NCBI GenBank assembly: GCA_028280575.1
Contig: JANQLN010000057.1
Location: 33,164-97,163, forward strand
Direction: 5' to 3'
DNA length: 64,000 bases
Source: Clostridia bacterium
Lineage (GTDB): Bacteria > Bacillota > Clostridia > Acetivibrionales > STF1-152
Both the position numbers and the translations under genes were made by a program. The notes under the pieces are model-generated. The model was not told the origin of the DNA, made no database searches, and was given only the letters and a program-made list of their open reading frames with translations. Positions 17,804-26,893 of the stretch are shown here, in pieces. Position 1 is the stretch's first letter, and every line of letters starts with the position of its first letter.

Positions 17804-18076
17804 TTATTTTTCTTTATTTAAATTTTCCTGATTATCAAGATAAAACCGGATTACCTCTTCCAGAAGCTCATCTCTTTCAAGACGCCTTATTATACTTCTT
17901 GCATTATTATAATTGGTAATGTAAGTAGGGTCTCCAGACATTATATAGCCGACAATCTGATTAATCGGATTGTAACCTTTTTCTTTCAGGGCCTGGTAAA
18001 TTGATAAAAGAATATCCCTTGCCTCATTCACATTATCCTTTTCAACCTTAAACATCATTGTTTCGTTATCAGCCAT
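17804..18076 (-). CDS. ireB: IreB family regulatory phosphoprotein (UPF0297), copy 2
   Basis: The 90-residue paralog of the gene at 17406-17678 is nearly identical through residue 81 and diverges in the last ten residues (NQENLNKEK against RQASPEKDR). The ATG at 18076 lies eight bases after GGAG; a GTG at 18091 would add five residues. The N-terminal phosphosite motif ETMMF is conserved. MtaB lies upstream on the same strand. Confidence 0.93.
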   Translation of the reverse strand: MADNETMMFKVEKDNVNEARDILLSIYQALKEKGYNPINQIVGYIMSGDPTYITNYNNARSIIRRLERDELLEEVIRFYLDNQENLNKEK

Positions 18077-18152
18077 AACTATTTCTCCCACCCTGCTTTT
18101 AAAACTTGAATACTCTATCTGTTTTTCAACTGTCTGCCCCGTGTATATTTAT

Positions 18153-18181
18153 ATATTAATACAATAAATTCATTTATGCAA
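18153..18181 (-). promoter_or_regulatory. Promoter of ireB copy 2
   Basis: On the minus strand TTGCAT (18176-18181), a 17-base spacer and TAATAT (18153-18158) lie about 75 bases upstream of the ATG. Confidence 0.65.
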
Positions 18182-18240
18182 TAGGCATATAGCATAAATG
18201 AATTTAATAATTCTTGTTATGCTTTTTATTTTATTAAATC

Positions 18241-19536
18241 TTATAAAACATAGCCCTTTATATAATCAGCGAAGGGTTTTAAAAGCTTTGTTTTTCTGAT
18301 TTCCCCTTCACCAATATTACCCTTTTCAGCCGTAACCTTAATATAATTAACGGTTCTTCCCTCCATGTAACCTGTCTCTTCTCTTTCAAAAAGAACATTC
18401 ATTATCCTGCCGACATATTTTTTTAAATACCCTTCAAGCTTTTGTTCCGAAAGCTTTATAAGTATTTTACTGCGCCCGTCTTTAATTTCAGGTGCTACCT
18501 GATTTGGAAGCTTTGCCGCCGGCGTTCCCATGCGGGGTGAATACTTAAAAACATGCATTTGCATCAATGGCAAGCTTTCAAGGTATTGGTAAGTTTTTTT
18601 AAACTCTTCGTCTGTTTCCCCCGGAAAACCAACCATAATATCGGTGGTTACTGAAACATCGTAAAGGTTTAGGAATAATCTATCCAATCCTGTTTTATAT
18701 TCACTGGAATTATATTTCCGGTTCATCCTTTTTAAGGTCTCGTCACATCCGCTTTGCAAGGAAACATGAAAATGCGGGCAAACTCTCGGCAGCTTCCCAA
18801 TAATATCTATAAACTCATTATTTATTGTCGTCGGTTCTATTGAACCCAATCTTATCCTTTCAATGGAGGTCTTGTTATGAACCATCTCTAAAAGGTCGAT
18901 AAGCTTGATATTTCCCAAATCCCTGCCATATGAAGCAATATGTATTCCGGTAATAACCACTTCTTTAAAACCTGCCTCAGCCAGCCTTTTTATTTCCTTA
19001 ATCACATTTCCCGGATTTCTGCTTCTTACCGGCCCACGGGCATATGGTATGATACAATATGCACAGAAATTTGTGCATCCTTCCTGAACCTTGACATATG
19101 CTCGTGTCCGTTCCGTAAAATTACTTATATCCAGCTCCTCAAAAATCCTATATTCCATTATGTCATCAATAAACACCAGCTTTTCCCTTTTGCTCCGGAG
19201 CCTGTTAACGTATTCTACAATTTTTGAGCGCTCTGCCGTACCAAGTATCAAATCAATTCCTTCAATCCGGCTCACTTCTCCTGGAGATGCTTGAGGATAA
19301 CACCCTACTGCGACTACAATAGAATCCCTATTCTGATTTCTGGCTCTTCTAATCATCTGTCTTGATTTTCTGGCACTTAAGCCTGTTACTGTACATGTAT
19401 TTATTACATAAACATCTGCTGCATCGTCAAAAGCGGCCATTCTATACCCATCTTTTTTAAACAATTCTGCCATAGCCTCTGTTTCATACTGGTTGACCTT
19501 ACAGCCCAATGTTTGAAACGCCACTATTTTGCCCAT
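18241..19536 (-). CDS. mtaB: tRNA t6A37 methylthiotransferase MtaB
   Basis: The 431-residue enzyme has an N-terminal UPF0004 domain (VAFQTLGCKVNQYETEAM with Cys12, and INTCTVT, AVGCYPQ), a radical SAM core (CTNFCAYCIIPYARG) and a C-terminal TRAM region. TLGCKVNQYE distinguishes MtaB-type enzymes from MiaB and RimO. It converts t6A37 to ms2t6A37 in tRNAs reading ANN codons. The start follows GAGGAGG; the eight extra upstream residues are not supported. In other Firmicutes it also lies near yqgF-type genes. Confidence 0.93.
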   Translation of the reverse strand: MGKIVAFQTLGCKVNQYETEAMAELFKKDGYRMAAFDDAADVYVINTCTVTGLSARKSRQMIRRARNQNRDSIVVAVGCYPQASPGEVSRIEGIDLILGTAERSKIVEYVNRLRSKREKLVFIDDIMEYRIFEELDISNFTERTRAYVKVQEGCTNFCAYCIIPYARGPVRSRNPGNVIKEIKRLAEAGFKEVVITGIHIASYGRDLGNIKLIDLLEMVHNKTSIERIRLGSIEPTTINNEFIDIIGKLPRVCPHFHVSLQSGCDETLKRMNRKYNSSEYKTGLDRLFLNLYDVSVTTDIMVGFPGETDEEFKKTYQYLESLPLMQMHVFKYSPRMGTPAAKLPNQVAPEIKDGRSKILIKLSEQKLEGYLKKYVGRIMNVLFEREETGYMEGRTVNYIKVTAEKGNIGEGEIRKTKLLKPFADYIKGYVL

Positions 19537-19752
19537 CAAAGCCTCCTCGTAAAAATTCAATCCATGCTATGTATAACGTCATAATTCTATACAATACGAC
19601 TTTAGAATTAATAGTGTATTTCAAAAACCCTATTGCAAAAATTAAAGCCGTTTCCTTATAATATTTTCTCAAAATAACTATTATATATCAAGCAATTCTT
19701 TGATTTAATTCAAGTGGCTTAATCTGGTAATAAAAACTTAACAATTTTAAAA

Positions 19753-19780
19753 TTGACAAGTAACCAATTTTGAATATAAT
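19753..19780 (+). promoter_or_regulatory. Promoter of the HPr-like gene
   Basis: A consensus TTGACA (19753-19758), a 16-base spacer and a consensus TATAAT (19775-19780) lie about 65 bases upstream of the GGAGGTGG site. The other parts of the 19537-19846 gap show no gene. Confidence 0.75.
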
Positions 19781-19846
19781 AATAGATGTAACGTCAAATG
19801 CAAGAATTAAAGTCGTTTCAAACAGATAAAGAAGGAGGTGGATGAG

Positions 19847-20074
19847 ATGAAAACATTTAATATAGCTCTTAAGACTATTAATGATGTAAAAGATTTTGTC
19901 AATATGGTAAACAAATACGATTTTGATGTTGACCTTTCTACAGGACGCTATGTAGTTGATGCAAAGTCAATAATGGGGATATTCAGTCTTGATCTGAGCA
20001 AATCAATCAAGGTAGAGGTCCATACCGACGATTGCGATAAGTTTATCGAAGAGGTAACGCCTTTCATGATTTGA
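19847..20074 (+). CDS. HPr-like protein lacking the phosphorylatable histidine (Crh-like)
   Basis: The 75-residue protein aligns with the second half of HPr (NKYDFDVDL, VDAKSIMGIFSLDLSK), including the Ser46-equivalent at Ser41. The region equal to the GIHARPA active site reads TINDVKDF, so His15 is missing. It therefore cannot pass phosphate in the PTS but could be phosphorylated on Ser by an HPr kinase and act with CcpA, as Crh does in B. subtilis; that role is inference. ATG 19847 is chosen because GGAGG is correctly spaced; a GTG nine bases upstream overlaps the ribosome-binding site. Confidence 0.8.
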   Translation: MKTFNIALKTINDVKDFVNMVNKYDFDVDLSTGRYVVDAKSIMGIFSLDLSKSIKVEVHTDDCDKFIEEVTPFMI

Positions 20075-20080
20075 GCGTGA

Positions 20081-20115
20081 AAAGCCTTTCGAGTAAAGCT
20101 CTAAGGCTTTTTTTT
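20081..20115 (+). terminator. Intrinsic terminator of the HPr-like gene
   Basis: The stem AAAGCCTT/AAGGCTTT with a 14-base loop runs into eight T residues, directly after the stop codon. Confidence 0.85.
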
Positions 20116-20166
20116 ATCCTTGCTGACATATCAAAAATATGAGTTAAAGCTATTCCAATATTATTT

Positions 20167-20574
20167 TCAGAAAGCGACAATATCAATTTCATTATCCTTT
20201 AAAAGTGCGGCAGTCACGCCTATTGGTTTCCCGTCTTTCCCGCATCCGCACGATGGGCTTCTGCTTTTCAATATTGCCTTTTCAGCCCTAATCATCCGGG
20301 CAATTTTTAGAGTTTCCCTGGCCCCTTTAATAAACCGGCTTGAAATATCATCGCTGTTACCATCTATAACAGCCGCTTTTCCAGTGAGTACATCATTGCC
20401 GCTGCCTCCTTTGATATCAGCCGGCATCCTGGGTGTCGCAAGTCCGCCAAGCTGTTCGGGACAAACAGGTACAGCCCTGCCTTTTTCAACAAGCTCTCGA
20501 ACTTCTTCATTCAAGCAGTTTGTTCCGTCATATCTACAGTTAATACCGGCAAGACATGCGCTGACAATAATCAT
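20167..20574 (-). CDS. DUF523 family protein
   Basis: The 135-residue protein has the DUF523 signatures VSACLAGINCRYDGTN, PVCPEQLGGL and SRSPSCGCG, with conserved cysteines. Biochemical function is unknown; the Cys pattern suggests metal or cluster binding. Its start overlaps the RNase R stop by four bases (ATGA), so the two are cotranslated. Confidence 0.92.
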   Translation of the reverse strand: MIIVSACLAGINCRYDGTNCLNEEVRELVEKGRAVPVCPEQLGGLATPRMPADIKGGSGNDVLTGKAAVIDGNSDDISSRFIKGARETLKIARMIRAEKAILKSRSPSCGCGKDGKPIGVTAALLKDNEIDIVAF

Positions 20575-22784
20575 GCTTTCACCTTTCGCTTCCTTTTTTG
20601 TTTAGGCCTTGCTTTCCTTACAGGCTTGCTGCTTTTTGAGCCGTTTATCTTGTCGTTGTCCTTAACAAGTACAAAATCAATCTGCCTTGTATCAAGATCG
20701 GCCCTGGCAACCAAAACTTTAACCTGTCCCCCTATACGGTAAGCTTTCTTTGTCCTTTCACCAATCAGGCTATACTGCTTCTCGTTATATATGTAATAGT
20801 CATCATCCAGGTCCCCTACTCTTACAAGTCCTTCTATGGTGTTGTCCAATTCTATGAACATGCCAAAGGAGGTAACACTTGATATTACTCCGTCAAATTC
20901 TTCTCCGACTTTATCCCGCATGAACTCAACCTTTTTCAAGTCAACGGTGGCTCTTTCAGCTTCTTCGGCATCTTTTTCCCTTTCGGAGCAAATGCGTGTA
21001 ATTTCAGCCAGTCTGGTTTTTAATTCATCTATTCTATCCTCATCCATATCACCCTTTAAATATTCTTTCATTATTCGATGTATTACAAGATCGGGATACC
21101 TTCTTATGGGTGATGTAAAGTGGCAATAAAACCTGGCCGCCAGCCCAAAATGCCCGTCATTTAAATGGCTGTACCTTGCCTTTTGCAAGGAACGCAGCAT
21201 AACCGTACTGACTATCATTTCTTCCTTTGTTCCCTTAACCTTTTCCAACAGCTCCTGGAGCATCCCTGGATGGATGCTATTAATACCTTTAAGAGGATAA
21301 CCAAGGTTATATGTAAACTCACTGAATTTTTCCATTTTTTCCTGTTCAGGCTCTTCATGGACCCTGTAAACAAAAGGAATACCAATCCAGTAGAACTGTT
21401 CTGCAACAGTTTCATTGCAAACAAGCATAAATTCTTCAATTATTTTATTTGCAATAGTAATTTCATACCTTTTAACTTCCACAGGCTTACCCTCATCATC
21501 AAGGATAACTTTTGCTTCATCAAAATCAAAATCTATAGCGCCTCTTGACATTCTCTTTTTCCTTAGAATAACTGCAAGCTCCTTCATTAAATAAAACTTG
21601 TCAATTAATCCGTCATATCTTTTAAAAAGATACTCTTCATTTTTTTCCAATATTTTATATACATCGGTATAGGTCATTCTTTCATTAATGTTTATAACAC
21701 TTTCAAATATTTCATTATCAAGTACCCTGCCGCTGTGGTCTATTTCCATCATAACAGTGAACGCCAACCTGTCAACTCCAGGATTAAGACTGCATATCCC
21801 GTTTGAAAGGCTTTTTGGAAGCATAGGAATAACCCTGTCAACAAGATAAACACTCGTACCTCTTTCCAGGGCCTCTATATCCAATGGTTCATTTTCTTTT
21901 ACATAATAGCTTACATCAGCAATATGAACACCCAGCCTGTAATTCCCGTTCTCAAGTTTCTGGATGGAAACAGCATCATCCAGATCCTTTGCATCTTCTC
22001 CATCAATTGTTACCATTGTAATATTTCTTAAGTCTTTCCTGCCCTCAGCCATTTCCCCGGTAACTTCCTGTACAGCTTCACCGGCCTGCTTCAATACTTC
22101 CCCGGGAAATACTTCTTTTAGCTTAAATGCCCTTAAAATAGATAATATGTCGGCACCCGGCTCGTCCTTATGACCAAGTATTTCAATTATCCTTCCCTCC
22201 GCATTACGTCTCTTCTCAGGCCAGAGTGTAATCTCAACCACAACCTTTTGGCCTGTCTTTGCTCCTTTTATCTCTTCCTTTGGAATAAAAATATCCCTGA
22301 CCAGCTTCTTATCATCCGGAATTACAAATCCAAAATGCCTGCTCAGTTCAAATGTACCCACAATTGTCTTATTGGCTCTTTCCAGTATTCTTATAACTTC
22401 GCCTTCAGGCCTTTTTTCCCGGACACCTGCAGTATTGATTCTCACCAATACCCTATCGTTATGCATTGCACCGTTTAACATTTCACCAGGTATGAAAATA
22501 TCCTTGAACCCTTCCTCATCATGTATAAAGAAAGCATATCCCCTTTCATTGGCCTGAATCTTTCCTGAGTACAAGCTCATCCTGCCGGATGCTCCATATC
22601 TGCCTTTACGGGTTTTATGAATCTTTCCTTCACGGACAAGCTCCAAAAGTAAGCTTTCAAAAATATCAATATCCTCCTGAGGAACATCCAGAACAATTGC
22701 AAGCTCTTGAAATTTAAGCGGCCTATAAGAATCCTCCTTCATAAACCGTAAGATTTTCGCTTTTCTGCGGGCAATAATATCCAT
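20571..22784 (-). CDS. rnr: Ribonuclease R
   Basis: The 737-residue exoribonuclease has an N-terminal winged-helix, two cold-shock domains, an RNB catalytic domain with TIDGEDAKDLDDAVS (metal-binding aspartates), a C-terminal S1 domain (FDGVISSVTSFGMFIEL) and a Lys/Arg-rich tail. It degrades structured RNA 3' to 5' and works with tmRNA. The start at 22784 follows AAAGGCGG; a longer frame to 22841 is unlikely. In Firmicutes rnr usually lies next to secG, as here. Confidence 0.95.
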   Translation of the reverse strand: MDIIARRKAKILRFMKEDSYRPLKFQELAIVLDVPQEDIDIFESLLLELVREGKIHKTRKGRYGASGRMSLYSGKIQANERGYAFFIHDEEGFKDIFIPGEMLNGAMHNDRVLVRINTAGVREKRPEGEVIRILERANKTIVGTFELSRHFGFVIPDDKKLVRDIFIPKEEIKGAKTGQKVVVEITLWPEKRRNAEGRIIEILGHKDEPGADILSILRAFKLKEVFPGEVLKQAGEAVQEVTGEMAEGRKDLRNITMVTIDGEDAKDLDDAVSIQKLENGNYRLGVHIADVSYYVKENEPLDIEALERGTSVYLVDRVIPMLPKSLSNGICSLNPGVDRLAFTVMMEIDHSGRVLDNEIFESVININERMTYTDVYKILEKNEEYLFKRYDGLIDKFYLMKELAVILRKKRMSRGAIDFDFDEAKVILDDEGKPVEVKRYEITIANKIIEEFMLVCNETVAEQFYWIGIPFVYRVHEEPEQEKMEKFSEFTYNLGYPLKGINSIHPGMLQELLEKVKGTKEEMIVSTVMLRSLQKARYSHLNDGHFGLAARFYCHFTSPIRRYPDLVIHRIMKEYLKGDMDEDRIDELKTRLAEITRICSEREKDAEEAERATVDLKKVEFMRDKVGEEFDGVISSVTSFGMFIELDNTIEGLVRVGDLDDDYYIYNEKQYSLIGERTKKAYRIGGQVKVLVARADLDTRQIDFVLVKDNDKINGSKSSKPVRKARPKQKRKRKVKA

Positions 22785-22880
22785 TTTAAAACCGCCTTTT
22801 TTTAATAAATACCTATCCGATAATAGTATTATTACATACATCCTATTAATCTATCCCATAAGTTTGTTGCCGTATTTCCA

Positions 22881-22921
22881 AGCATATAAAAAAACAGGCC
22901 TGCGCCTGTTTTTTATATGCT
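22881..22921 (-). terminator. Strong terminator downstream of secG
   Basis: A near-perfect inverted repeat of about 18 bases (AGCATATAAAAAA-CAGGC with GCCTG-TTTTTTATATGCT) lies eight bases past the secG stop on the minus strand. It is symmetric and could act in both directions. It separates secG from rnr. Confidence 0.9.
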
Positions 22922-22928
22922 TTTATCC

Positions 22929-23174
22929 TTACCCTTTTATTACTAAATACAAAACTATGGAAGTTATCAAAAATGCAACCGCCGCAAATGTAGTATATTT
23001 TCCAAGCAGTGCATCAACCGTCCTTCCCTTGTTCTTCCCGAAAAATGTCTCTGCCCCGCCTGTAATTGAACCGGAAAGACCTGCCGACTTGCCGGATTGC
23101 AATAAGACTATAACAATTATAGATACCGCAAAAATTATATGGATTAAGTTTAATATTATTCTCCCTGCACCCAA
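22929..23174 (-). CDS. secG: Preprotein translocase subunit SecG
   Basis: The protein is about 81 residues with two membrane segments (NLIHIIFAVSIIVIVLLQ and FAAVAFLITSIVLYLVI) and the SecG loop motif LLQSGKSAGLSGSITGG. It joins SecYE in the membrane channel. The TTG at 23174 lies six bases after GGAGGTG, and gives the usual SecG length; the longer frame to 23222 has no comparable site. Confidence 0.9.
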   Translation of the reverse strand: MGAGRIILNLIHIIFAVSIIVIVLLQSGKSAGLSGSITGGAETFFGKNKGRTVDALLGKYTTFAAVAFLITSIVLYLVIKG

Positions 23175-23254
23175 ATCATACACCTCCACTATACTAAGTG
23201 CTCGCAGTCCATATTTTAACACAGTAAAAAATAAAAAACAAGTCCGAAATTTGA

Positions 23255-23390
23255 GAGTTTCCCCATTTTTTTAGAATAAGTATAAATTTATGAGTATAAT
23301 GAAACATTTATCAGTCCAATCATTAAGAAAATGTAAGTGTCTAGAACCTTATACACATAAATCTTTTCAATGTTAAAAATGGGGAAACTC
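23255..23390. repeat. 136-base element bounded by 16-base inverted repeats (MITE-like or IS remnant)
   Basis: GAGTTTCCCCATTTTT (23255-23270) and its exact reverse complement (23375-23390) bound an AT-rich stretch without a gene. The repeat is flanked by TGA/CAAA, so the similarity continues imperfectly outside. Ends of this kind (GGGGAAACTC) suggest an insertion-sequence relic, possibly IS21-like, but I am not certain. Confidence 0.5.
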
Positions 23391-23487
23391 AAACGAATTA
23401 AAATAAAAAAGCCTGGCCATTATGGTATACATAGATTTATGGCAGGGGATATAAAACTTGACTTGCCCTATTTAAAACCTGCGGGCA

Positions 23488-24312
23488 CTATCCCTTCACA
23501 CCTCCGGCGGCAACTCCCTCAAGAATTTTTCTTGAGAACAAAAAGAAAGCAAACAGAATGGGAACTGTTGCAATTACTGAGCTTGCCATAGCTATATCAA
23601 CTGTATACATAAGATTTTGCGTGTATTTCATAATTCCAAGAGGGATGGTTTTTTTCACTTCACTCTGCAAGAATATAAGCGGCATGAAAAACTTGTTCCA
23701 TATTTGTACGGACATGATAATGCAGATGCTGAATATAACAGGACTTGCCATGGGAAACATGATGCTTTGAAATATTCTCCACTCTGACGCTCCGTCTATC
23801 TTTGCCGACTCATATATATCCCTGGAAAGGTTTTGAAAGAAAACAGTAAGGAGCAGGACGGGCATGGATATTCCGGCAGCATATACCAGTATAACTCCGG
23901 TATGGGTATCAAGGAGTCCCCAGCTCCTGATTATCAGGAATATCGGAACAATACCCAGCTGCACGGGAAACATAAGACCCATTAGGAAATAGAGCAAAAG
24001 CCCTTTTCTTAATCTGAAGTTAAACCTGCCGATGCCGTAAGCCACCATAGACGAGAGCATTACAATCAAGGCCAGTGAAAACACCAATATAATTATACTT
24101 CCCAGAATAAAATATGGAAACTTTGAACCAGTAAATAAATTTATATAGGTTTCAAGGGTCAGTCTCCTTGGTATCCCCAGTGTATTGGAAAGTAAATCCG
24201 CCTTGGGACGGAAGGAATTATAAGTCATGTATATAAGAATAAAGGCAGCAAACATCGAGTATATCCGTAGAATTAGAGAATCTGCCGTAACTTTCCTTTT
24301 TATGCGATACAT
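23488..24312 (-). CDS. Carbohydrate ABC transporter permease (MalG-like)
   Basis: The 274-residue protein has six membrane segments and the EAA loop ESAKIDGASEWRIFQSIMFP near residue 185, typical of the MalG/AraQ family of sugar importers. It starts at ATG after GGAGGTGGAG, four bases after the stop of the MalF-like gene. With the upstream permease, binding protein and YesMN pair it forms importer system 1. No ATPase gene is present. Confidence 0.93.
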   Translation of the reverse strand: MYRIKRKVTADSLILRIYSMFAAFILIYMTYNSFRPKADLLSNTLGIPRRLTLETYINLFTGSKFPYFILGSIIILVFSLALIVMLSSMVAYGIGRFNFRLRKGLLLYFLMGLMFPVQLGIVPIFLIIRSWGLLDTHTGVILVYAAGISMPVLLLTVFFQNLSRDIYESAKIDGASEWRIFQSIMFPMASPVIFSICIIMSVQIWNKFFMPLIFLQSEVKKTIPLGIMKYTQNLMYTVDIAMASSVIATVPILFAFFLFSRKILEGVAAGGVKG

Positions 24313-24316
24313 CTTT

Positions 24317-25243
24317 TTACTCCACCTCCGACTTTCTATAACTGAAATAAAGCTGCAATAATGCCATTATAAGGATAAAACAGAACATGACGCAGGCAAT
24401 GGTTGTCCCCATACCCATGGCATTCCTGTCTAAGGTGCCGCCAATCTCTCCATCAGATCCGAAAGCTACCCTGTAGAAAAACAGGGACATCACGTCCAAG
24501 CTGTAATTAATTCCTCCGGCTACACCTCCCAGCAGAAAACTGAAATCAAAGGAAGTCATGGAGAAGATATAAGTAAGAATCAACAAATTAAAAATCGTGG
24601 TCCTGATCTGGGGAAGTATGATACTGAATAAACGGCGCCAGTACCCCGCTCCGTCAATTATTGCCGCTTCCATATTCTCTTCGGGGATCATCTTCATTGC
24701 CCCTACCAAAAACATCATTCCTACACCAACTCCTGCCCAGGCAGCTAAAAGCCATACGATATATATGCCGTATTGGGGAAGTCCTAACCATGGCCTGACC
24801 CACCCGGTTAACCCGATCCACTCCAGAATCCTGTTAAATATGCCAATATTCATATCCAGTACAAGCGTACCCATAAAAACAATTACAGTGGACGAAATGA
24901 ACTGGGGAGCAAATATCATTGACTGAAAAAACCGGTATCCTCTTATACCATTATAAATTGTATAGGCCATGTATATTTGAACAGGTAAAACCACTCCTGT
25001 ATTTAAAGCAAATATGATTAAATTATGCTTAAGAGCATTTGTCAACTGGGTGAAAAACTGCTTGTTTTTAAACAGCTCAATATAGTTATCGAAACCTACA
25101 AAGCTTTTGGGACCTATTCCCGACCATTCGGTCAGACTGGTAAAAAACGCCGAAAATATAGGGTATACAACAAATAATGAATATAATAAAAAGCCGGGTA
25201 AAATGAAAAAAATGTACGGCCGCTTTTTTAACCGGTCAATCAT
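24317..25243 (-). CDS. Carbohydrate ABC transporter permease (MalF-like)
   Basis: The 308-residue permease has six membrane segments (first: YIFFILPGFLLYSLFVVYPIF) and the EAA loop with AAIIDGAGYWRRLFSIILPQI. Several starts are close together; 25243 is eight bases after GAGGAG, and 25249 is an alternative. It belongs to importer system 1. Confidence 0.93.
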   Translation of the reverse strand: MIDRLKKRPYIFFILPGFLLYSLFVVYPIFSAFFTSLTEWSGIGPKSFVGFDNYIELFKNKQFFTQLTNALKHNLIIFALNTGVVLPVQIYMAYTIYNGIRGYRFFQSMIFAPQFISSTVIVFMGTLVLDMNIGIFNRILEWIGLTGWVRPWLGLPQYGIYIVWLLAAWAGVGVGMMFLVGAMKMIPEENMEAAIIDGAGYWRRLFSIILPQIRTTIFNLLILTYIFSMTSFDFSFLLGGVAGGINYSLDVMSLFFYRVAFGSDGEIGGTLDRNAMGMGTTIACVMFCFILIMALLQLYFSYRKSEVE

Positions 25244-25312
25244 CTGCATTTCTCCTCTCAAACCATATAATTCAGGATATTATACCCTTTTTGCCTATAA
25301 CCGTCCAATTTA

Positions 25313-25347
25313 CCGGCAGCCGGCGCCAAACCCACACCGGCCGCTGG
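25313..25347 (-). promoter_or_regulatory. Intercistronic GC-rich hairpin between the binding-protein and permease genes
   Basis: CCAGCGGCCGG pairs with CCGGCTGCCGG (ten of eleven pairs, one wobble) around a 13-base loop. No T tract follows. In sugar ABC operons such hairpins often protect the binding-protein mRNA so that more of it is made than of the permeases; this is inference here. Confidence 0.5.
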
Positions 25348-25407
25348 CAAGTCAACACTTTTAAAGCTTTTTCTTTCTAAGTTTGCTCTTTTTAAAAATT
25401 ACTTAAA

Positions 25408-26721
25408 TTAATTGTAGGTTGCCATTTCGTGAAGTATCTTTGCAGCTTCTTCCGCAGTAATATCAGATGTCATCAGCTTTGGTATAACTTCCTTCATAAG
25501 TTTTTCCGAAACGTTGGAATTGTCGGTTGAAAGAGAAGACAAAACCGCATACAGGTTCCATCCGGCCACATCAAACCTTGCCATTTCCTTTACGCCTTCA
25601 TCCTTGGGCACTATATCATTTATTGTCGGAACCAATCCTATATTGTCCTCCAGAATCTGCTGTGCCTCAAGACCGGAAAGAAAATCAATATACCTGGCGG
25701 CTTCTTCCGGGTGCTTTGTATTTGCCGATACGGCATAGGTCATAAAATTACTGAAGCTGGACTGTACAATTCTGATTCCGTCCTTGTTTGGAATTGAAAA
25801 ACGTCCCAGATTGAGCCCGGACTCAGAATATGCAGCATTATTCCAGGTACCGTCGACAATCATGGCACATTTCCCATTGGTGAAGGACAGCTTCCACCCT
25901 GATTTGTCAACAGCCACAAAGTCCTTTCCAAAATAGCCTTTTTCTGCAAAATCCCTGTAATATTTGAATGCCTGGATTATTTCCGGCTGCATAAGGTCGC
26001 CTTTGCCGTCCATTATAGCCTGCAGGGCATCATTTGCATGGGCGGGCATAAATGCAAATACGGGCCACGAGCGGTTCCATTCGCTGACTCCGGGAAAACC
26101 TATGGGTGTAATCCCTTTTTCCAGCAGGGTTTCGTTCAGTGCGATAAACTCGTCCCATGTACCGGGTAACGATAAGCCATGCTCATTAAAAATATCCTTG
26201 TTGTAATAAACAATATTTGTATCAAAAAAGGATGGCGGTGAACAATACAATTTTCCGTCTACCGTAGCATAACGGATTTCAGCCTCGGAATACCTGCTCA
26301 AATCTATATTGTACTCATCCAGAGGAAGCAGCATGCCAATCTTTACATACTCTTTCATTTTAGGTGTCTTGTCTCCCTGGACCATGAAACAATCTGGAAG
26401 CTCATTAGCCTGTATGGCCACACTCAGGCTCTGTTCGCTTTGGGCAAAATCAAACTCAAGCTTGATATGAGGATATTTTTCTGTAAATGCTTTGTTAATC
26501 ATTTCATATGACTTCTCCAGAACGGCCTGGTTTGACAGATCTCCCCACACCTTGATTAAAGCAGGTTTCTTTCCCTCTTGCCCCTGTCCTTCTTTTGCAG
26601 CCTCTTTTGATGTGGGGCCGTCAGCTTGACCGCCGTTTTTTTCCGAACCGCATCCGGCCAGAAGTACTGCTCCCAGCATTACAAAAACAAGCAGGGTACA
26701 GATAATTTTCCTGGTTTTCAT
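25408..26721 (-). CDS. Extracellular sugar-binding lipoprotein (family 1)
   Basis: The 437-residue protein begins with a lipoprotein signal (LLVFVMLGAVLLAGC, Cys24) and a Gly/Glu/Lys-rich linker. The mature part resembles family 1 solute-binding proteins (VWGDLSNQAVLEKSYEMINK, PDCFMVQGDKTP, NGKCAMIVDGTWNNAAY). It captures an oligosaccharide outside the cell for the downstream permeases. The sugar cannot be read from sequence. Confidence 0.93.
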   Translation of the reverse strand: MKTRKIICTLLVFVMLGAVLLAGCGSEKNGGQADGPTSKEAAKEGQGQEGKKPALIKVWGDLSNQAVLEKSYEMINKAFTEKYPHIKLEFDFAQSEQSLSVAIQANELPDCFMVQGDKTPKMKEYVKIGMLLPLDEYNIDLSRYSEAEIRYATVDGKLYCSPPSFFDTNIVYYNKDIFNEHGLSLPGTWDEFIALNETLLEKGITPIGFPGVSEWNRSWPVFAFMPAHANDALQAIMDGKGDLMQPEIIQAFKYYRDFAEKGYFGKDFVAVDKSGWKLSFTNGKCAMIVDGTWNNAAYSESGLNLGRFSIPNKDGIRIVQSSFSNFMTYAVSANTKHPEEAARYIDFLSGLEAQQILEDNIGLVPTINDIVPKDEGVKEMARFDVAGWNLYAVLSSLSTDNSNVSEKLMKEVIPKLMTSDITAEEAAKILHEMATYN

Positions 26722-26893
26722 AGAAATTCCTCCCTAAAATTAGTGATATGGCACGTACCGTAAATAATTTTATATTCGTTGGCGGATACATTCAATGTAC
26801 TTTTTTCTTCTCTTGATTCCATATCTTCACATATTAAAAAAACGATATACAAATACCGGAAAACAATGTTCTTTTTTTTTACACCATATTCCT

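Noticed and set aside
17406..18181. CRISPR-like or satellite repeat
   Set aside because: The repeated sequence is two copies of a coding gene and its promoter, not an array.
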